From: CAVUNY01 sp963768585
Lineage (GTDB): Bacteria; Chloroflexota; Anaerolineae; Anaerolineales; Anaerolineaceae
Direction of reading: 5' to 3'
Length of the DNA stretch: 64,000 bases
Assembly: GCA_963768585.1 (NCBI GenBank)
Contig: CAVYIF010000013.1
Location: 310,001 to 374,000 of the forward strand
The position numbers and the translations under genes are program-made. Position 1 is the stretch's first letter, and each line of letters starts with the position of its first letter. This document shows positions 1-10,170 of the stretch, piece by piece. The notes beneath the pieces were generated by a model. It saw only the letters and a program-made list of their open reading frames with translations, ran no database searches and had not been told where the DNA came from.

Positions 1-980
1 GTGTCGCTGTCGAAACCTACAATAAAACCGCCCATAATCTGAAATCCGTTGTGTTGGAGAGTGTGGATATTTTCAATCAGATCGCGGTTGCGGTTTTGGG
101 ATTTACGGCATTCAGTCAGGCTTTCTTCATCCGGAGTTTCCACGCCAATAAAAATCTGGGTGAAGCCGGCCTGGCGCATCATGCCCATCAATTTCTCATC
201 ATCCGCCATGTTTATGGATGCTTCGGTGATAAATTGGCAGCCAGTTTTCCCTTTGCGCCATTCAATTAATGCCGGTAGAACCTCTTCTTTGAGGATGCGT
301 TTGTTGCCGATAAAATTATCATCCACGATGAATATATTGCGGCGCCATCCCAATTGATATATGCTGTCTAACTCTGCGACCAATTGTTGGGCGGTCTTTG
401 TACGCGGGCGATGTCCCAGAAGGGCGGTCACATTGCAGAAATCACAATTATAAGGGCAGCCACGGGAGAATTGAACCGCCATGCTATCGTAGCTTTTTAA
501 ATTCATTAACTGCCACATTGGGATGGGCGTTTGAGTGATATCCGCGTATTCAGTGGTGGAATAAACGTGTTGGGGAACTCCACTTTCCAAGTCATTGATG
601 AATTGATGGATCGTAATTTCTGCTTCATTTAAGATAAAATAGTCGACCTGGGGGAAATCCTCGTAGTCTTCAGTGAATAACGGCCCTCCGGCGGCAACTT
701 TTAAACCATGCTGCTTGCAACGTGAAATTACCTTACGAACCGATTCGCGTTGAATATCCATTGCGCTTACCATCGCCAGATCGGCCCAATCCAAATCTTC
801 TTGCATAAGGGGCTGTACATTCAAATCGATTAACCGTTTTTTCCAGGATGCGGGGAGTAGAGCAGCTACAGTCAGGAGCCCCAGGGGTGGGGTCCCGGCC
901 GTTTTATCAATGAAACCCAGGGCGTGTTTAAAACTCCAAAATGTATCTGGAAACTGCGGATAAATCATTAAAACATTCAT
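1..980 (-). CDS. B12-binding radical SAM protein (C-terminus off the window edge)
   Basis: Reading from the start codon at 980, the first ~150 residues look like a cobalamin-binding (Rossmann-type) domain beginning MNVLMIYPQFPDTF. A radical SAM core follows, with the cluster motif CPYNCDFC (CxxxCxxC) encoded near 435-460, preceded by QFSRG. A GVETPDEESL strand typical of the SAM barrel comes next. The start is supported by GGAG six bases upstream. The 3' part, including any C-terminal DUF4070-like domain, lies beyond base 1. Family members modify lipids, hopanoids or cofactors; the substrate cannot be read here. It is transcribed away from the two-component system to its right. Confidence 0.85.
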   Translation of the reverse strand, partial: MNVLMIYPQFPDTFWSFKHALGFIDKTAGTPPLGLLTVAALLPASWKKRLIDLNVQPLMQEDLDWADLAMVSAMDIQRESVRKVISRCKQHGLKVAAGGPLFTEDYEDFPQVDYFILNEAEITIHQFINDLESGVPQHVYSTTEYADITQTPIPMWQLMNLKSYDSMAVQFSRGCPYNCDFCNVTALLGHRPRTKTAQQLVAELDSIYQLGWRRNIFIVDDNFIGNKRILKEEVLPALIEWRKGKTGCQFITEASINMADDEKLMGMMRQAGFTQIFIGVETPDEESLTECRKSQNRNRDLIENIHTLQHNGFQIMGGFIVGFDSD

Positions 981-1151
981 ATTTTTCTCCATAATCCTCT
1001 CAAAGTACTTTTAGTTTAACGAATGATGATCAAATTTCCATGTGAGGCAGGTCATAGTCTCGGTCCTAATTTCCACTATGACCACGCCAAAAAACATGAC
1101 TCCTCCCAAACCAAAAGAACCGCTGAAAATGCTATAATTGCCGCGACGATT

Positions 1152-2330
1152 ATGAGCCAATCAAAGGATTTAAAACCGGGTTCGAATGCAGATATTGCCT
1201 TTGCTGTGGTAGTTTTGGCGTCTTACTTTGCTACTTTTGCTTCATTTCGTCAGGTGGTGCTGCTGGATATCCTGCTGATGATCTTTCTGGGCTCGGTATA
1301 CATCGTCATTGGTATTTATGGGTATACGTACTGCGTTAAATCCAATATGAATGTTGTGCGGATCGGCTATTTTTTGATCCAGATTCCTTTAGGTGGTTTG
1401 ATCGTATCCTTAGGAAAGGGGGCCGGTTTCAATGCGCTGCTGCTCCTGCCGTTAGTCGGACAGGCAGTCGTCTTATTGGAGGAATTGTGGGTATACTTAA
1501 TCAATGCTGCTCTGCTGGGCATTTATGTCATTTCAGCAGGTTCATATGCCGCCAGCTGGTCGGTAGTCTGGTCGAATATGCCGATTTTTCTGGCTGGACA
1601 GGTATTTATTATGGTTTTTACGCAAAGCTCGGTCAACGAAGGTAGGGCCCGTAAGGAAGTCGAACGATTGGTGGAGGAATTACAGGCTGCCAACCAGCGT
1701 CTGAGAGAATATGCGGTTCAGGCAGAGGAACTGGCAGTAACCAAGGAACGCAACCGCCTGGCACGCGAAATCCATGATGGGTTGGGACATTTTCTAACCA
1801 CCATTCACATGGAAATACAGGCAGCGAGCGCGGTGATGTCGCGCGATCCGCAAAAAGCTCTTTCATTGCTAGAAAAAGCCCAGGCTTTGTCGGAAGATGC
1901 GCTCGCAGACGTGCGCAGTTCAGTCGGTTCACTGAGAGCGTCTCCCGATGAGAATTTACCCCTTCCAGAAATGATGGAAAAACTCGTTCAAACTTGTGGT
2001 GTGATTAATCTGGACGCTGAATTCAAAGTCGTAGGACATCCGCGGACGCTATCTCCTGCGGCCCACCTTACGCTTTATCGCGCTGCACAGGAAAGCATTA
2101 ATAACATCTGTAAACATTCACAAGCTTCTCAAGTATGGATGGCGCTTGATTACATGGACCAGCAAAAAATCCGGTTTTCTATCCAGGATAATGGTGTTGG
2201 CGCAGATGAACTAAATGGAGGCTATGGCTTATTGGGGTTGCGTGAAAGGATTAACCTTTTGAATGGAGATCTTAGAATTCAGACTGCTCCGGACCAAGGT
2301 TTCCGCCTGGAGATTGAAATTCCCGGATGA
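1152..2330 (+). CDS. NarL-family sensor histidine kinase
   Basis: About 392 residues. An N-terminal region of roughly five or six hydrophobic segments (residues ~10-160) has no recognisable sensor domain. A coiled linker leads to a HisKA_3 dimerisation domain with phospho-acceptor H208 in REIHDGLGH. The HATPase_c domain has an N box (AAQESINNICKHSQ, ~313), G1 (QDNGVGAD, ~345) and G2 (GYGLLGLRER, ~357). The frame is open upstream to 1023. I prefer ATG 1152 because the upstream extension is hydrophilic and unlike the family, and a TATAAT lies at 1133-1138. That -10 has no good -35, so the promoter is tentative. The stop overlaps the next start (ATGA), so it is coupled to its response regulator. 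Confidence 0.9.
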   Translation: MSQSKDLKPGSNADIAFAVVVLASYFATFASFRQVVLLDILLMIFLGSVYIVIGIYGYTYCVKSNMNVVRIGYFLIQIPLGGLIVSLGKGAGFNALLLLPLVGQAVVLLEELWVYLINAALLGIYVISAGSYAASWSVVWSNMPIFLAGQVFIMVFTQSSVNEGRARKEVERLVEELQAANQRLREYAVQAEELAVTKERNRLAREIHDGLGHFLTTIHMEIQAASAVMSRDPQKALSLLEKAQALSEDALADVRSSVGSLRASPDENLPLPEMMEKLVQTCGVINLDAEFKVVGHPRTLSPAAHLTLYRAAQESINNICKHSQASQVWMALDYMDQQKIRFSIQDNGVGADELNGGYGLLGLRERINLLNGDLRIQTAPDQGFRLEIEIPG

Positions 2331-2980
2331 AAAGTCCAATTCGCATTCTTATCGTTGATGATCAGTCCTTATTTCGCGAGGGATTAAGGACGCTGTTGTC
2401 TGTCCAACCAGATTTTGAAGTGGTTGGCGAAGCCTCAAACGGTGAGGAAGCAATCCGCATTGCCGTGCAAACGCTTCCGACGGTAGTCTTAATGGATGTG
2501 AGAATGCCCGTCTTGGATGGCGTTGCGGCCACGGCAAGATTAAAATCGGTGCTGCCCGATATTCGGGTGATCATTTTAACCACTTTTGATGACGACGAAG
2601 CCATTTTTGACGGATTAAAAGCTGGCGCGGTGGGATATTTGTTAAAGGATGTTTCGTCTCAAAAGTTAAGCGAAGCGATTCGGGCTGCATCGAGAGGGGA
2701 TTATTTTCTATTGCCATCCATTACAGCTAAAGTCGTGGCTGAATTTTCCCGTCTGGCAAAAGCTGCGATACCGGTTTACGGAATACCCAATCCATTGAGT
2801 GGAAGAGAGATCGAAATTTTGGGCTTAGTTTCGGAAGGGATGAGCAATCGAGAGATTGCTGACCGATTGGTTATTTCCGAGGGAACGGTCAAGAATCATT
2901 TAACCAGTATTCTGGCGAAATTGGATGTGCGAGACCGTTTACAGGCGACACTCAAAGCCAAGGAACTTGGGATCTTATAG
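2327..2980 (+). CDS. NarL/FixJ-family response regulator
   Basis: 217 residues, the usual length. The receiver domain has the acidic pair DD near the N-terminus, phospho-acceptor D57 in LMDVRMPVLDG and the conserved lysine in YLLKDVS. A LuxR-type helix-turn-helix follows (LSGREIEILGLVSEGMSN, then EGTVKNHLTSILAKL). It starts inside the kinase stop codon (ATGA), so the pair is translationally coupled and is almost certainly cognate. Its targets are unknown; the membrane protein gene just downstream is a natural candidate for co-regulation. Confidence 0.95.
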   Translation: MKSPIRILIVDDQSLFREGLRTLLSVQPDFEVVGEASNGEEAIRIAVQTLPTVVLMDVRMPVLDGVAATARLKSVLPDIRVIILTTFDDDEAIFDGLKAGAVGYLLKDVSSQKLSEAIRAASRGDYFLLPSITAKVVAEFSRLAKAAIPVYGIPNPLSGREIEILGLVSEGMSNREIADRLVISEGTVKNHLTSILAKLDVRDRLQATLKAKELGIL

Positions 2981-2990
2981 GAGCGCTGAC

Positions 2991-3848
2991 TTGAAGGCCA
3001 AACCAGTCGATTCCACGAATGTTCACCCATCTGACAACCATCCTTACCGGGTGGCAGGTATGGTGTTAATCGGTTCTGGTTTAGTTTATATTCTCGATAA
3101 ATGGCTGCAAACGGGGTGGTTGACATTATTGGTTTTACCATTCCTGGGTGCATTAAGCCTGTTCTATGGGGTCAGGATCAAACGATTAACCCTGGCGATT
3201 CCTGGGGCTTTGGTGAGTGGGTTGGGTTGGGGAGGCTTCTTTTTCCTCGTCCGGTTATTTCCCATTTCAGAAATTTCTCGGGGTGGGCTTCTTCTTCTAT
3301 GTCTGGGGATCGGTTTCGTTTTAATTCTTGCTGTGACGATTTTTTCTCAAAAAGAACGTGCGTATTGGTCATTGGTACCGGGATTCTTGTTAATCGCAGC
3401 CGGATTTCCACTGCTTATTGACAAGATAACATTTTTTGCGTTTATCCTATCGCTTGGAACTGGTTTGGGGCTGTCTTTACTGCTGTGGGGATTGTTTCAG
3501 AGGTTGTTCGGGTTGATAATTCCAGGATGTTTGCTTCTTGGGATCGCCCCGGGTATATTTTTTGGATGGTCAAAGGGCGGAGATTTTAACGGCCTGACAG
3601 AAACCGGGGTTATGTTGGTGTGGTTTGCTCTCGGATGGGGATTAATCACGATTGCTTCACGGATTTTAACGCACAAATTTGTTTGGTGGCCCTTAATCCC
3701 CGGCGGGTTGTTGGCGGTCGTTGGATGGGGGCTTTACATCGGCGGGGATCCAGGAAATGCATTGTCTTTTATCGGCAATACAGGCTCAGTTGGTCTGATT
3801 ATTTTTGGGGTCTATCTGCTGCTTCTCCGTAGAAGTTTTAAGGATTGA
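2991..3848 (+). CDS. polytopic membrane protein of unknown function
   Basis: About 285 residues, nearly all hydrophobic, with about nine predicted membrane segments and many Gly-rich helices. I chose the TTG start at 2991 because AGGAG lies seven bases upstream, directly at the end of the response regulator gene; the first ~20 residues (KAKPVDSTN...) are then a short hydrophilic tail. No catalytic motif is visible. It lies 10 bases downstream of the two-component pair on the same strand, so it is probably co-transcribed with it. It ends tail to tail with the M1 peptidase, overlapping it by about 10 bases. I do not recognise the family. Confidence 0.7.
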   Translation: MKAKPVDSTNVHPSDNHPYRVAGMVLIGSGLVYILDKWLQTGWLTLLVLPFLGALSLFYGVRIKRLTLAIPGALVSGLGWGGFFFLVRLFPISEISRGGLLLLCLGIGFVLILAVTIFSQKERAYWSLVPGFLLIAAGFPLLIDKITFFAFILSLGTGLGLSLLLWGLFQRLFGLIIPGCLLLGIAPGIFFGWSKGGDFNGLTETGVMLVWFALGWGLITIASRILTHKFVWWPLIPGGLLAVVGWGLYIGGDPGNALSFIGNTGSVGLIIFGVYLLLLRRSFKD

Positions 3849-5429
3849 CGGGCAGGACTCCGAATTCTTGCTCGATTGCCGACAGACTGCAATGGCAGGT
3901 TTGGATGAACGAATTTAACAGATCTGCAGGGTTAGCCAGCTGGTATTTATATTTCTGGTAATACGCCTTAAGCGCCTGTGCAAATGCGGCTTCTCCTATC
4001 TGGCTGCGGACAGCATCGAAAAACAGCGCTCCCTTTAAATAGACAACTAATCCATATTCCGGAAGACGTTCTTGAAATGCGTCGAGGGGTTGTTCAATCG
4101 ATTGTCCAGGATTAGACTGGTCATATTTTTCAACCTGGGATTTATAACGTCCAATATAGTCGATGCCAGGCGAATTGGTTTCCAGAAATAATAGACTGCT
4201 GTAGGTCGCCAGAGCCTCATCCTGCCACGGGTTGCGCATGACATCATTGCCAATCAATGAATACCACCATTGGTGGGCGATCTCATGGGCGATCACGAGT
4301 TTAAAAAGCTGCGCTGCTCCGTCGATTGGTAGCTGCCATCGATGATCAAAATTAATCCGGGATATTCAACCCCGCTGGCGTTCTGCAATTTAACCGCGAC
4401 GATATCCAATTCCTTAAATGGGTAAGGGCCAAACGTGTTTTCATAGTATGTTAGGGCATTTCGTCCGTCTTCCAACGCGACATCCCAGCCAGGTTCCGTA
4501 TCAAGCGCACCCCATTGAGAAATTGTGATATCGTCGACCTGTGTCTGGCGCGTATCAAAGGTGGGGCTGGCGGTAATCATAAAATCCCTGACTGGACCAC
4601 TTACGTAAATATGTTTGCTCAAAGCATTTTCATCAATTTGCTGGATTTGAGTTCCTGTTGATGCGATTTTCCATGATACCGGAGCAGTTATCGCAACCTT
4701 ATATAATGCGGTCTGGCTTGTAACAGCGTCTCCTCCCATGAGGACCGGATCTGCCTGCCATTCACCATTCTGGAATACAGCCAGGATAGGATACCAATTC
4801 GCTAAATTTAATTCAGGACCGGTGCTGGATTGATTAAAAATGCCGTATGAACGGTTGGAGTCAAAATCTAGCGGCATTTCTATGGTAAAAGCCAATTCAA
4901 TCTGGACGGTATCTCCAGGCGTGAGTGGGGGATCTAAAGGAATCCGCAGTGCTGTTCGGTCGGAAAGGAAGTATTCAAACGGCAATTCGATTTCATCCAC
5001 CTTTACGCTCTGGATGGTCATCTTACCATTGTAAATATTCCGGGCGTTGGGAAACAGGCGGAACACGATCTCATGCAAAGCTACGCCTGTCTGGTTATTA
5101 AAGACTAAAGTTTCTGTGCCAGGATACTTTCTCGTGCCGTCAGCCAGGCCTAAAGAAAGCTGGTAGCACGCAAATATACCAATATGCTGCCAGTCTGGTA
5201 TTTGGCTCTCGCGCATCGCCTGGGCCTGTTCTTCGACCGGGCAAGCGTTCATAACATCAAGCTTGGTGGAAAATAATGTAGGGGTGGGGCGTATGACCGC
5301 AGTCGAATTAAGAGTTGGTTCGGATTGTGGCGAGGGTGAAGGTTGTGGGCTTGGAGCAGGCGCGCATGCACCACAGATGATGCCAATTATCATTAGCCAT
5401 ACAAGGCATAGAATCAGGTTGAGACGCAT
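3838..5429 (-). CDS. M1-family metallopeptidase lipoprotein (frameshifted)
   Basis: The N-terminal frame encodes a signal peptide ending IICGAC with a lipoprotein-type cysteine, a Pro/Ser-rich spacer, and the beta-rich N-terminal domain of M1 aminopeptidases up to SGVEYPGLILI. That frame stops at 4293. The C-terminal frame carries the zinc motif HEIAHQWWY (HExxH) and the downstream WQDEALATYSS (second Glu ligand). The two frames join if the A5 run at 4303-4307 (T5 on the coding strand) has one more base, giving SFFKLVIAHEIAHQ. It would then be a ~530-residue secreted, lipid-anchored zinc aminopeptidase. The frame break is probably a consensus error. It is shorter than full M1 enzymes (~850 residues), as is common for single-domain bacterial M1 proteins. 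Confidence 0.85.
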
Positions 5430-5605
5430 TTTCTAATCTCCAGAATATTTTAAACTATACCATGAAGAGTTTTATATCAGGTGAAAACCAGATTTCACTT
5501 TAGATTTCCTCCTGTTCAAAACCAATCAAAAATGATATGATTAACCCCGTTTTCCTCTGTCTGGTGTGGCCGGATAAGAGATAAGTTGGATGAATTGAGG
5601 AAGAA

Positions 5606-7468
5606 ATGCTGGTAGAACGAACAGATTTACGGAATATTGCAATCGTCGCCCATGTTGACCATGGTAAAACGACGCTCGTCGATGGTATGTTAAGGCAGGC
5701 GCGTGTGTTTCGAGAGAACCAACAGGTTATGGAAAGAGTTATGGATTCCAATGACCTGGAGCGTGAACGAGGGATCACCATCCTGGCAAAAAACACTGCA
5801 ATCACGTTACCTGATCCGGTGACGGGAGAGCTGGTAAAGATAAATATTGTGGATACCCCAGGACACGCAGATTTTGGCGGCGAAGTCGAACGGGTAATGA
5901 ATATGGTGGATGGGGTCCTGTTACTGGTAGATGCAGCCGAAGGCCCAATGCCGCAAACCCGTTTTGTATTAAAAAAAGCATTGGAAATGGGTCATACCGC
6001 GATCGTTGTGATCAACAAGATGGATCGTAAGGATGCCGATCCTACACGGAGTGTGAACGATACCTTTGATTTGTTTATAGAACTTGGGGCGAATGATCTG
6101 CAAGCAGATTTTCCAATCATTTATGCCAATGGGATTACGGCTCAGGCCGGGGAAACCCCAGACCTTAGCCCAGATTTGCAACCATTGTTCAACGCAATTT
6201 TGCGTAGAGTTGCGCCCCCCAAGGTTGAGATGGACGAGCCGTTACAAATATTGGTTACCAATCTTTTTTATGATGATTACCGCGGAACAACAGCCCTGGG
6301 AAGAATCCATGCTGGTAAAATAACTGCCGGGCAGGCGCTGGCAAGAATAACTGTGGAAGGCAAGGTACTGCCCGAACGGGCCAGATACCTGTACGTGCAT
6401 CAAGGACTGACGAGAGTGGAAGTTGAGCATGCGGAAGCGGGTGAGATTGTGGCAATCGCCGGGTTGGAAGGTATCAACATTGGTGAGACACTGGCTGATC
6501 CAGCGCACCCGGTAGCTTTGCCACCGATCCACGTTGAAGCACCAACAGTACGGATGACCTTTGGGGTAAACACTTCGCCGTTTACCGGTCGAGAAGGGAA
6601 ATGGTCCACTTCGAGAAAATTACGCGAGCGTCTGTTTGGTGAGTTAAAAAATAACGTGGCTCTCCGGGTAGAAGAAACGGACACAACGGATACATTCTCA
6701 GTCTCTGGTCGCGGCGAACTGCACCTGGCGATCCTGATTGAAACGATGCGCCGGGAGGGGTATGAATTTCAGGCTTCTCGTCCAGAAGCTATTTTCCGGC
6801 ATACACCTGATGGAGAAATTGAAGAACCATACGAAGAAGTCGATATCGATGTGCACAATGATGTGATGGGGGCAGTCGTCGAAATGCTGGGCAGCCGCCG
6901 GGGGAAAATGATGAACATGATCAACAACCCCGATAATACCGTGCATTTGACTTACATCATACCTACGCGTGGTTTGCTTGGTTTTCGCTACCAATTTTTA
7001 ACTGCCACCCGAGGTATGGGGACGATGAATACCATGTTCCATGGTTATGGACCAATGGCTGGGGTCATCCCGGGACGAGCAACCAGCTCGGTGATCGCCT
7101 GGGAAGCCGGCACGGCGACCACTTACGGTTTGAAAACCGCCGAAGAACGTGCCACCTTATTCATTAAACCGGGTGTAGAAGTTTACGAAGGCATGGTAGT
7201 AGGCGAAACCCCTCGTCCAATCGACCTGATCGTTAATGTTTGCAAAAAGAAGCATTTAACCAACATGCGCTCATCCAATGCGGATATTCAGGTGCGCCTA
7301 ACGCCGCCCAGGGATTTAAGCCTGGATGAGGCGATTGAGTTCCTGGCTGAAGACGAACTTATCGAGGTAACCCCGCTCAGCTTCCGAATTCGAAAACGTA
7401 TTCTGGAAACTGAAGAACGCGGCAAACATACTAAGAAAGCCAAAGAAGCCTTAGAAGAATCAGCGTAA
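5606..7468 (+). CDS. typA: translational GTPase TypA/BipA
   Basis: 620 residues, full length. The G domain shows AHVDHGKTTL (G1), ERGITILAKNTAI (G2), DTPGHADF (G3) and NKMD (G4). EF-G-like domains and the TypA C-terminal domain follow (TRGLLGFRYQFLT, RATSSVIAWEAG, KKKHLTNMRSSN). TypA is a ribosome-associated GTPase that affects 50S assembly and stress adaptation. The start has a GAGG five bases upstream. It is monocistronic between a divergent peptidase gene and a convergent transporter gene, and a hairpin follows the stop. Confidence 0.97.
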   Translation: MLVERTDLRNIAIVAHVDHGKTTLVDGMLRQARVFRENQQVMERVMDSNDLERERGITILAKNTAITLPDPVTGELVKINIVDTPGHADFGGEVERVMNMVDGVLLLVDAAEGPMPQTRFVLKKALEMGHTAIVVINKMDRKDADPTRSVNDTFDLFIELGANDLQADFPIIYANGITAQAGETPDLSPDLQPLFNAILRRVAPPKVEMDEPLQILVTNLFYDDYRGTTALGRIHAGKITAGQALARITVEGKVLPERARYLYVHQGLTRVEVEHAEAGEIVAIAGLEGINIGETLADPAHPVALPPIHVEAPTVRMTFGVNTSPFTGREGKWSTSRKLRERLFGELKNNVALRVEETDTTDTFSVSGRGELHLAILIETMRREGYEFQASRPEAIFRHTPDGEIEEPYEEVDIDVHNDVMGAVVEMLGSRRGKMMNMINNPDNTVHLTYIIPTRGLLGFRYQFLTATRGMGTMNTMFHGYGPMAGVIPGRATSSVIAWEAGTATTYGLKTAEERATLFIKPGVEVYEGMVVGETPRPIDLIVNVCKKKHLTNMRSSNADIQVRLTPPRDLSLDEAIEFLAEDELIEVTPLSFRIRKRILETEERGKHTKKAKEALEESA

Positions 7469-7495
7469 GAATATTTGCAGCAGACGATATCCATG

Positions 7496-7529
7496 AGGGA
7501 TTTTGACCTGAAAATGGGCCAAAATCCCT
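7496..7529 (+). terminator. intrinsic terminator after typA
   Basis: AGGGATTTTG and CAAAATCCCT form a 10-bp stem around a 14-base loop, followed by TTTCGGTTT. It lies between the convergent ends of typA and the MFS gene and could serve both strands. Confidence 0.7.
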
Positions 7530-7535
7530 TTCGGT

Positions 7536-8702
7536 TTATATTAGCCAGAATACAATCACAGCCGCGATGATATCTCCCAGAATGATCCACATGGCAACCT
7601 GCGGTCCAACCGGTTCAATCAACTGGCCGATAACCCAGGCAACGACCATGCCACCCAGGCTTGCACCCACAAAAAACCAGCCGGTGATTTTCCCGCTGAT
7701 TTTGAGGCGCTTTTCGGCAAGCGATAAGGCAGTGGGGAATATGGAGGCCATGGATAGACCCAAAAGAATTGCACCAAACCAGAAAGCAAGGTTTGAATAT
7801 GGCAGCAGCACAATTGCCGTCATACTTACCAAGCAGCCACCCAGATCAATCCATAAAACTGTGTTGGAACGCAGTTTGGCGGTAATTGGGACTGCAAGCA
7901 GCCTGCCAATGGTTAATGCTCCCCAAAAGGCCGATGTGATATAAGCAGCGGTTGTTTCATCTGCTAAATTCAGACGGGTTGCGTAGGTAAATGCCCAGGC
8001 CCCAAAGCTGTATTCTGCCCCAACATACAAGAAGAAAAATATCACCAAAAGGATTACTAATTTCTGGTTGTATCCTTTTGCTTCTGACGATGCTGATGAG
8101 CTGGCTCTGTCTGGACTGGTAATGCGCGTAAAAGCGAAAGCGACCGGCAGGACCAAAAAAGCGATCGCCCAATAAGCAGCGCCATAAGTGCCAGTTAATG
8201 TTATCGCCAGTGCAATCAGGAGCGGAGCCAGGAATGCTCCTACGCCGAAAAAGAAATGGAGGCCGTTCATAAACGGGCCAACCCGTGAACCATGCGCCCA
8301 CATGATCAGGGTATTTCCGCCGACATCTATAGAGCCTTCCGCCAGGCCGACAACGAACAATATGATCGCCAGCGGCAGAAGGTAGGGAATGGCAGGTACC
8401 AACGCTAATGTCGCTGCCAGCACCAATAAAACAATCATAATCACCGGGTGCCCACTGCGTTGGTCGTACAATCTTCCACCCCGAAAGCTGCCAATTAAAT
8501 AGCCGAATGATCTCAAGGCCAACAAGGAACTTACCTGGGCCAGTTGGGTGTGGGTTTGCTCAGCGATAAATGGCAGCGCAGGTCCAAAGGATGCTGTGGT
8601 TAATCCCAGGATAATAAATGCTGCATAGTAGCCGGCAGTTTGCCAATATCGCCACGGATTACCAGTATTCTCTTGCGAAATAGTTGAAGAAAGGTGGTCC
8701 AT
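7536..8702 (-). CDS. MFS transporter
   Basis: 388 residues with about 12 membrane segments. The loop 2-3 signature of the major facilitator superfamily is present (GGRLYDQRSGHPV). A hydrophilic central loop (SPDRASSSASSEAKG) separates the two six-helix halves. It starts two bases after the stop of the upstream MFS gene, so the two are translationally coupled. The substrate cannot be inferred. It is one of three MFS genes in a row on this strand, all of different subfamilies. Confidence 0.88.
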   Translation of the reverse strand: MDHLSSTISQENTGNPWRYWQTAGYYAAFIILGLTTASFGPALPFIAEQTHTQLAQVSSLLALRSFGYLIGSFRGGRLYDQRSGHPVIMIVLLVLAATLALVPAIPYLLPLAIILFVVGLAEGSIDVGGNTLIMWAHGSRVGPFMNGLHFFFGVGAFLAPLLIALAITLTGTYGAAYWAIAFLVLPVAFAFTRITSPDRASSSASSEAKGYNQKLVILLVIFFFLYVGAEYSFGAWAFTYATRLNLADETTAAYITSAFWGALTIGRLLAVPITAKLRSNTVLWIDLGGCLVSMTAIVLLPYSNLAFWFGAILLGLSMASIFPTALSLAEKRLKISGKITGWFFVGASLGGMVVAWVIGQLIEPVGPQVAMWIILGDIIAAVIVFWLI

Positions 8703-8704
8703 AA

Positions 8705-10027
8705 TTATTGTTTACGCAGAAATGGAAAACGGAAAGCGATAAACAATCCGTAAATCAAGGAGATTATGGCACCGATCCCCACGGATAACGAGGCGCCAAT
8801 ACCGTCAGCCATGAACCCGGCCTGCAGACCCCCAAGGCGCATCATGGTTTGAAAAGTTAATGTATAAAAGCTCATCACTCTCCCGCGGACTTCGTCTGGT
8901 GTGATAATCTGCAGAATTATGTTTGCCAATGCATTTTGTAGGACGAAGCTGACACCAACCAGTAAAAGTAAGGCCGCAGAAAAAATGAATGATCTGGAAA
9001 ATGAAAAACCTACCAGGGCTAAAGGAAAGATCAAATTTCCAACAGTCAATAATCGCCCCCGCATGGTACGGTTGGGGAGTGCAGCGATAATGAAAGCACC
9101 GATTACCGCGCCGATCCCCACCATGGTCAGTAATATCCCCAAAGGCAGTGCTTCAGGAGATTGGCAGTGAATGAATGGAATCGCGCCTCCACATACGGAT
9201 TGGATAACCGGACCGGCACTCTCTTTCAATACATTCCCGGCAAAAACAGGCATCAATGTGCTGTAAGGCATGGAAAGAAATGCAGAGACTGCGATCAAAC
9301 TGATTAAGACCAGAATGGATTGCTGGGAAAACATGAAACGCACACCTTCTGACATGTGCTTGACCAGGTTTACGTTCGTTAATGGTTTTGGTTTTGGTAA
9401 ATTCGTCATCATCATCAAGCTGATAATGACGGTGGTGAACGTAAGGGCATTAATAAAAAATGCCATTCCTTCGCCGGTTGTGGCAACAACGAGACCGGCT
9501 AAAGCCGGTCCGAGGGCTCTTGCGCCATTAAACATGGCTGAATTCAATCCAATGGCGTTTGCCAGGTCATCTCTTCCTTCAACCAGCTCCACAGTAAATG
9601 CCTGGCGGGCCGGCAGATCAACCGCGTTAGCTGCACCGAGAAAGAAAGCCAGTACATATACGTGCCAGATCTGTATGGTTCCTGTCCAGGATAGAAATGC
9701 CAGGATGAGTGCCTGGAAGAGCATGGTACACTGCATCGCCAGGATAATGGTGCGTTTTGAAAATCGATCTGAAATAGAACCGCTCCACAGAGATAGGGGA
9801 ATAACCGGTATTAATCCGATGAAGGAAATGAGGCCCAGTGAGGCGGCGGTTCCGGTCAAACGATAAATCAGAACCTGCTGTGCCATGATTTGCATCCAGG
9901 TTCCTACCAATGAAATGCCCTGGCCAAAAAACCATAAGCGGTAGTTGCGGTGGCGCAAGGATCGGAAAATTGGTGGAACCTGGCGCGTTGGTTTTTGCGG
10001 AAGTACTACGCTTGTAGATGACGACAT
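8705..10027 (-). CDS. MFS transporter (MFS_3, EntS-like exporter family)
   Basis: 440 residues. The N-terminus (FRSLRHRNYRLWFFGQGISL) and the motif SGSISDRFSKR are typical of the EntS-like MFS_3 family of proton-driven exporters. An unusual extracytoplasmic loop containing two cysteines (VCGGAIPFIHC) sits between helices 7 and 8. Helix 11 carries TPDEVRGRVMSFY, a well-conserved family sequence. It is followed immediately by a second MFS gene. The family exports siderophores, drugs or metabolites; the cargo here is unknown. Confidence 0.9.
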   Translation of the reverse strand: MSSSTSVVLPQKPTRQVPPIFRSLRHRNYRLWFFGQGISLVGTWMQIMAQQVLIYRLTGTAASLGLISFIGLIPVIPLSLWSGSISDRFSKRTIILAMQCTMLFQALILAFLSWTGTIQIWHVYVLAFFLGAANAVDLPARQAFTVELVEGRDDLANAIGLNSAMFNGARALGPALAGLVVATTGEGMAFFINALTFTTVIISLMMMTNLPKPKPLTNVNLVKHMSEGVRFMFSQQSILVLISLIAVSAFLSMPYSTLMPVFAGNVLKESAGPVIQSVCGGAIPFIHCQSPEALPLGILLTMVGIGAVIGAFIIAALPNRTMRGRLLTVGNLIFPLALVGFSFSRSFIFSAALLLLVGVSFVLQNALANIILQIITPDEVRGRVMSFYTLTFQTMMRLGGLQAGFMADGIGASLSVGIGAIISLIYGLFIAFRFPFLRKQ

Positions 10028-10170
10028 AAAAGAATGGATCCGTTTTCCATTGTGAAACCCGTGGATACGTTAAAAGATGAAGCAAGTTAATGCCACTTCT
10101 ACAGTATGGTGGAATATTAAAATGAAAGGTTTAGATGGCAGGAAATTATAGCACTAAATCAGTTCCGGGC

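Noticed and set aside
1023..1151. Upstream extension of the histidine kinase frame
   Set aside because: The frame is open from 1023, but the extra 43 residues are hydrophilic and unlike any sensor kinase N-terminus. A TATAAT lies within this stretch, so I start the gene at 1152.
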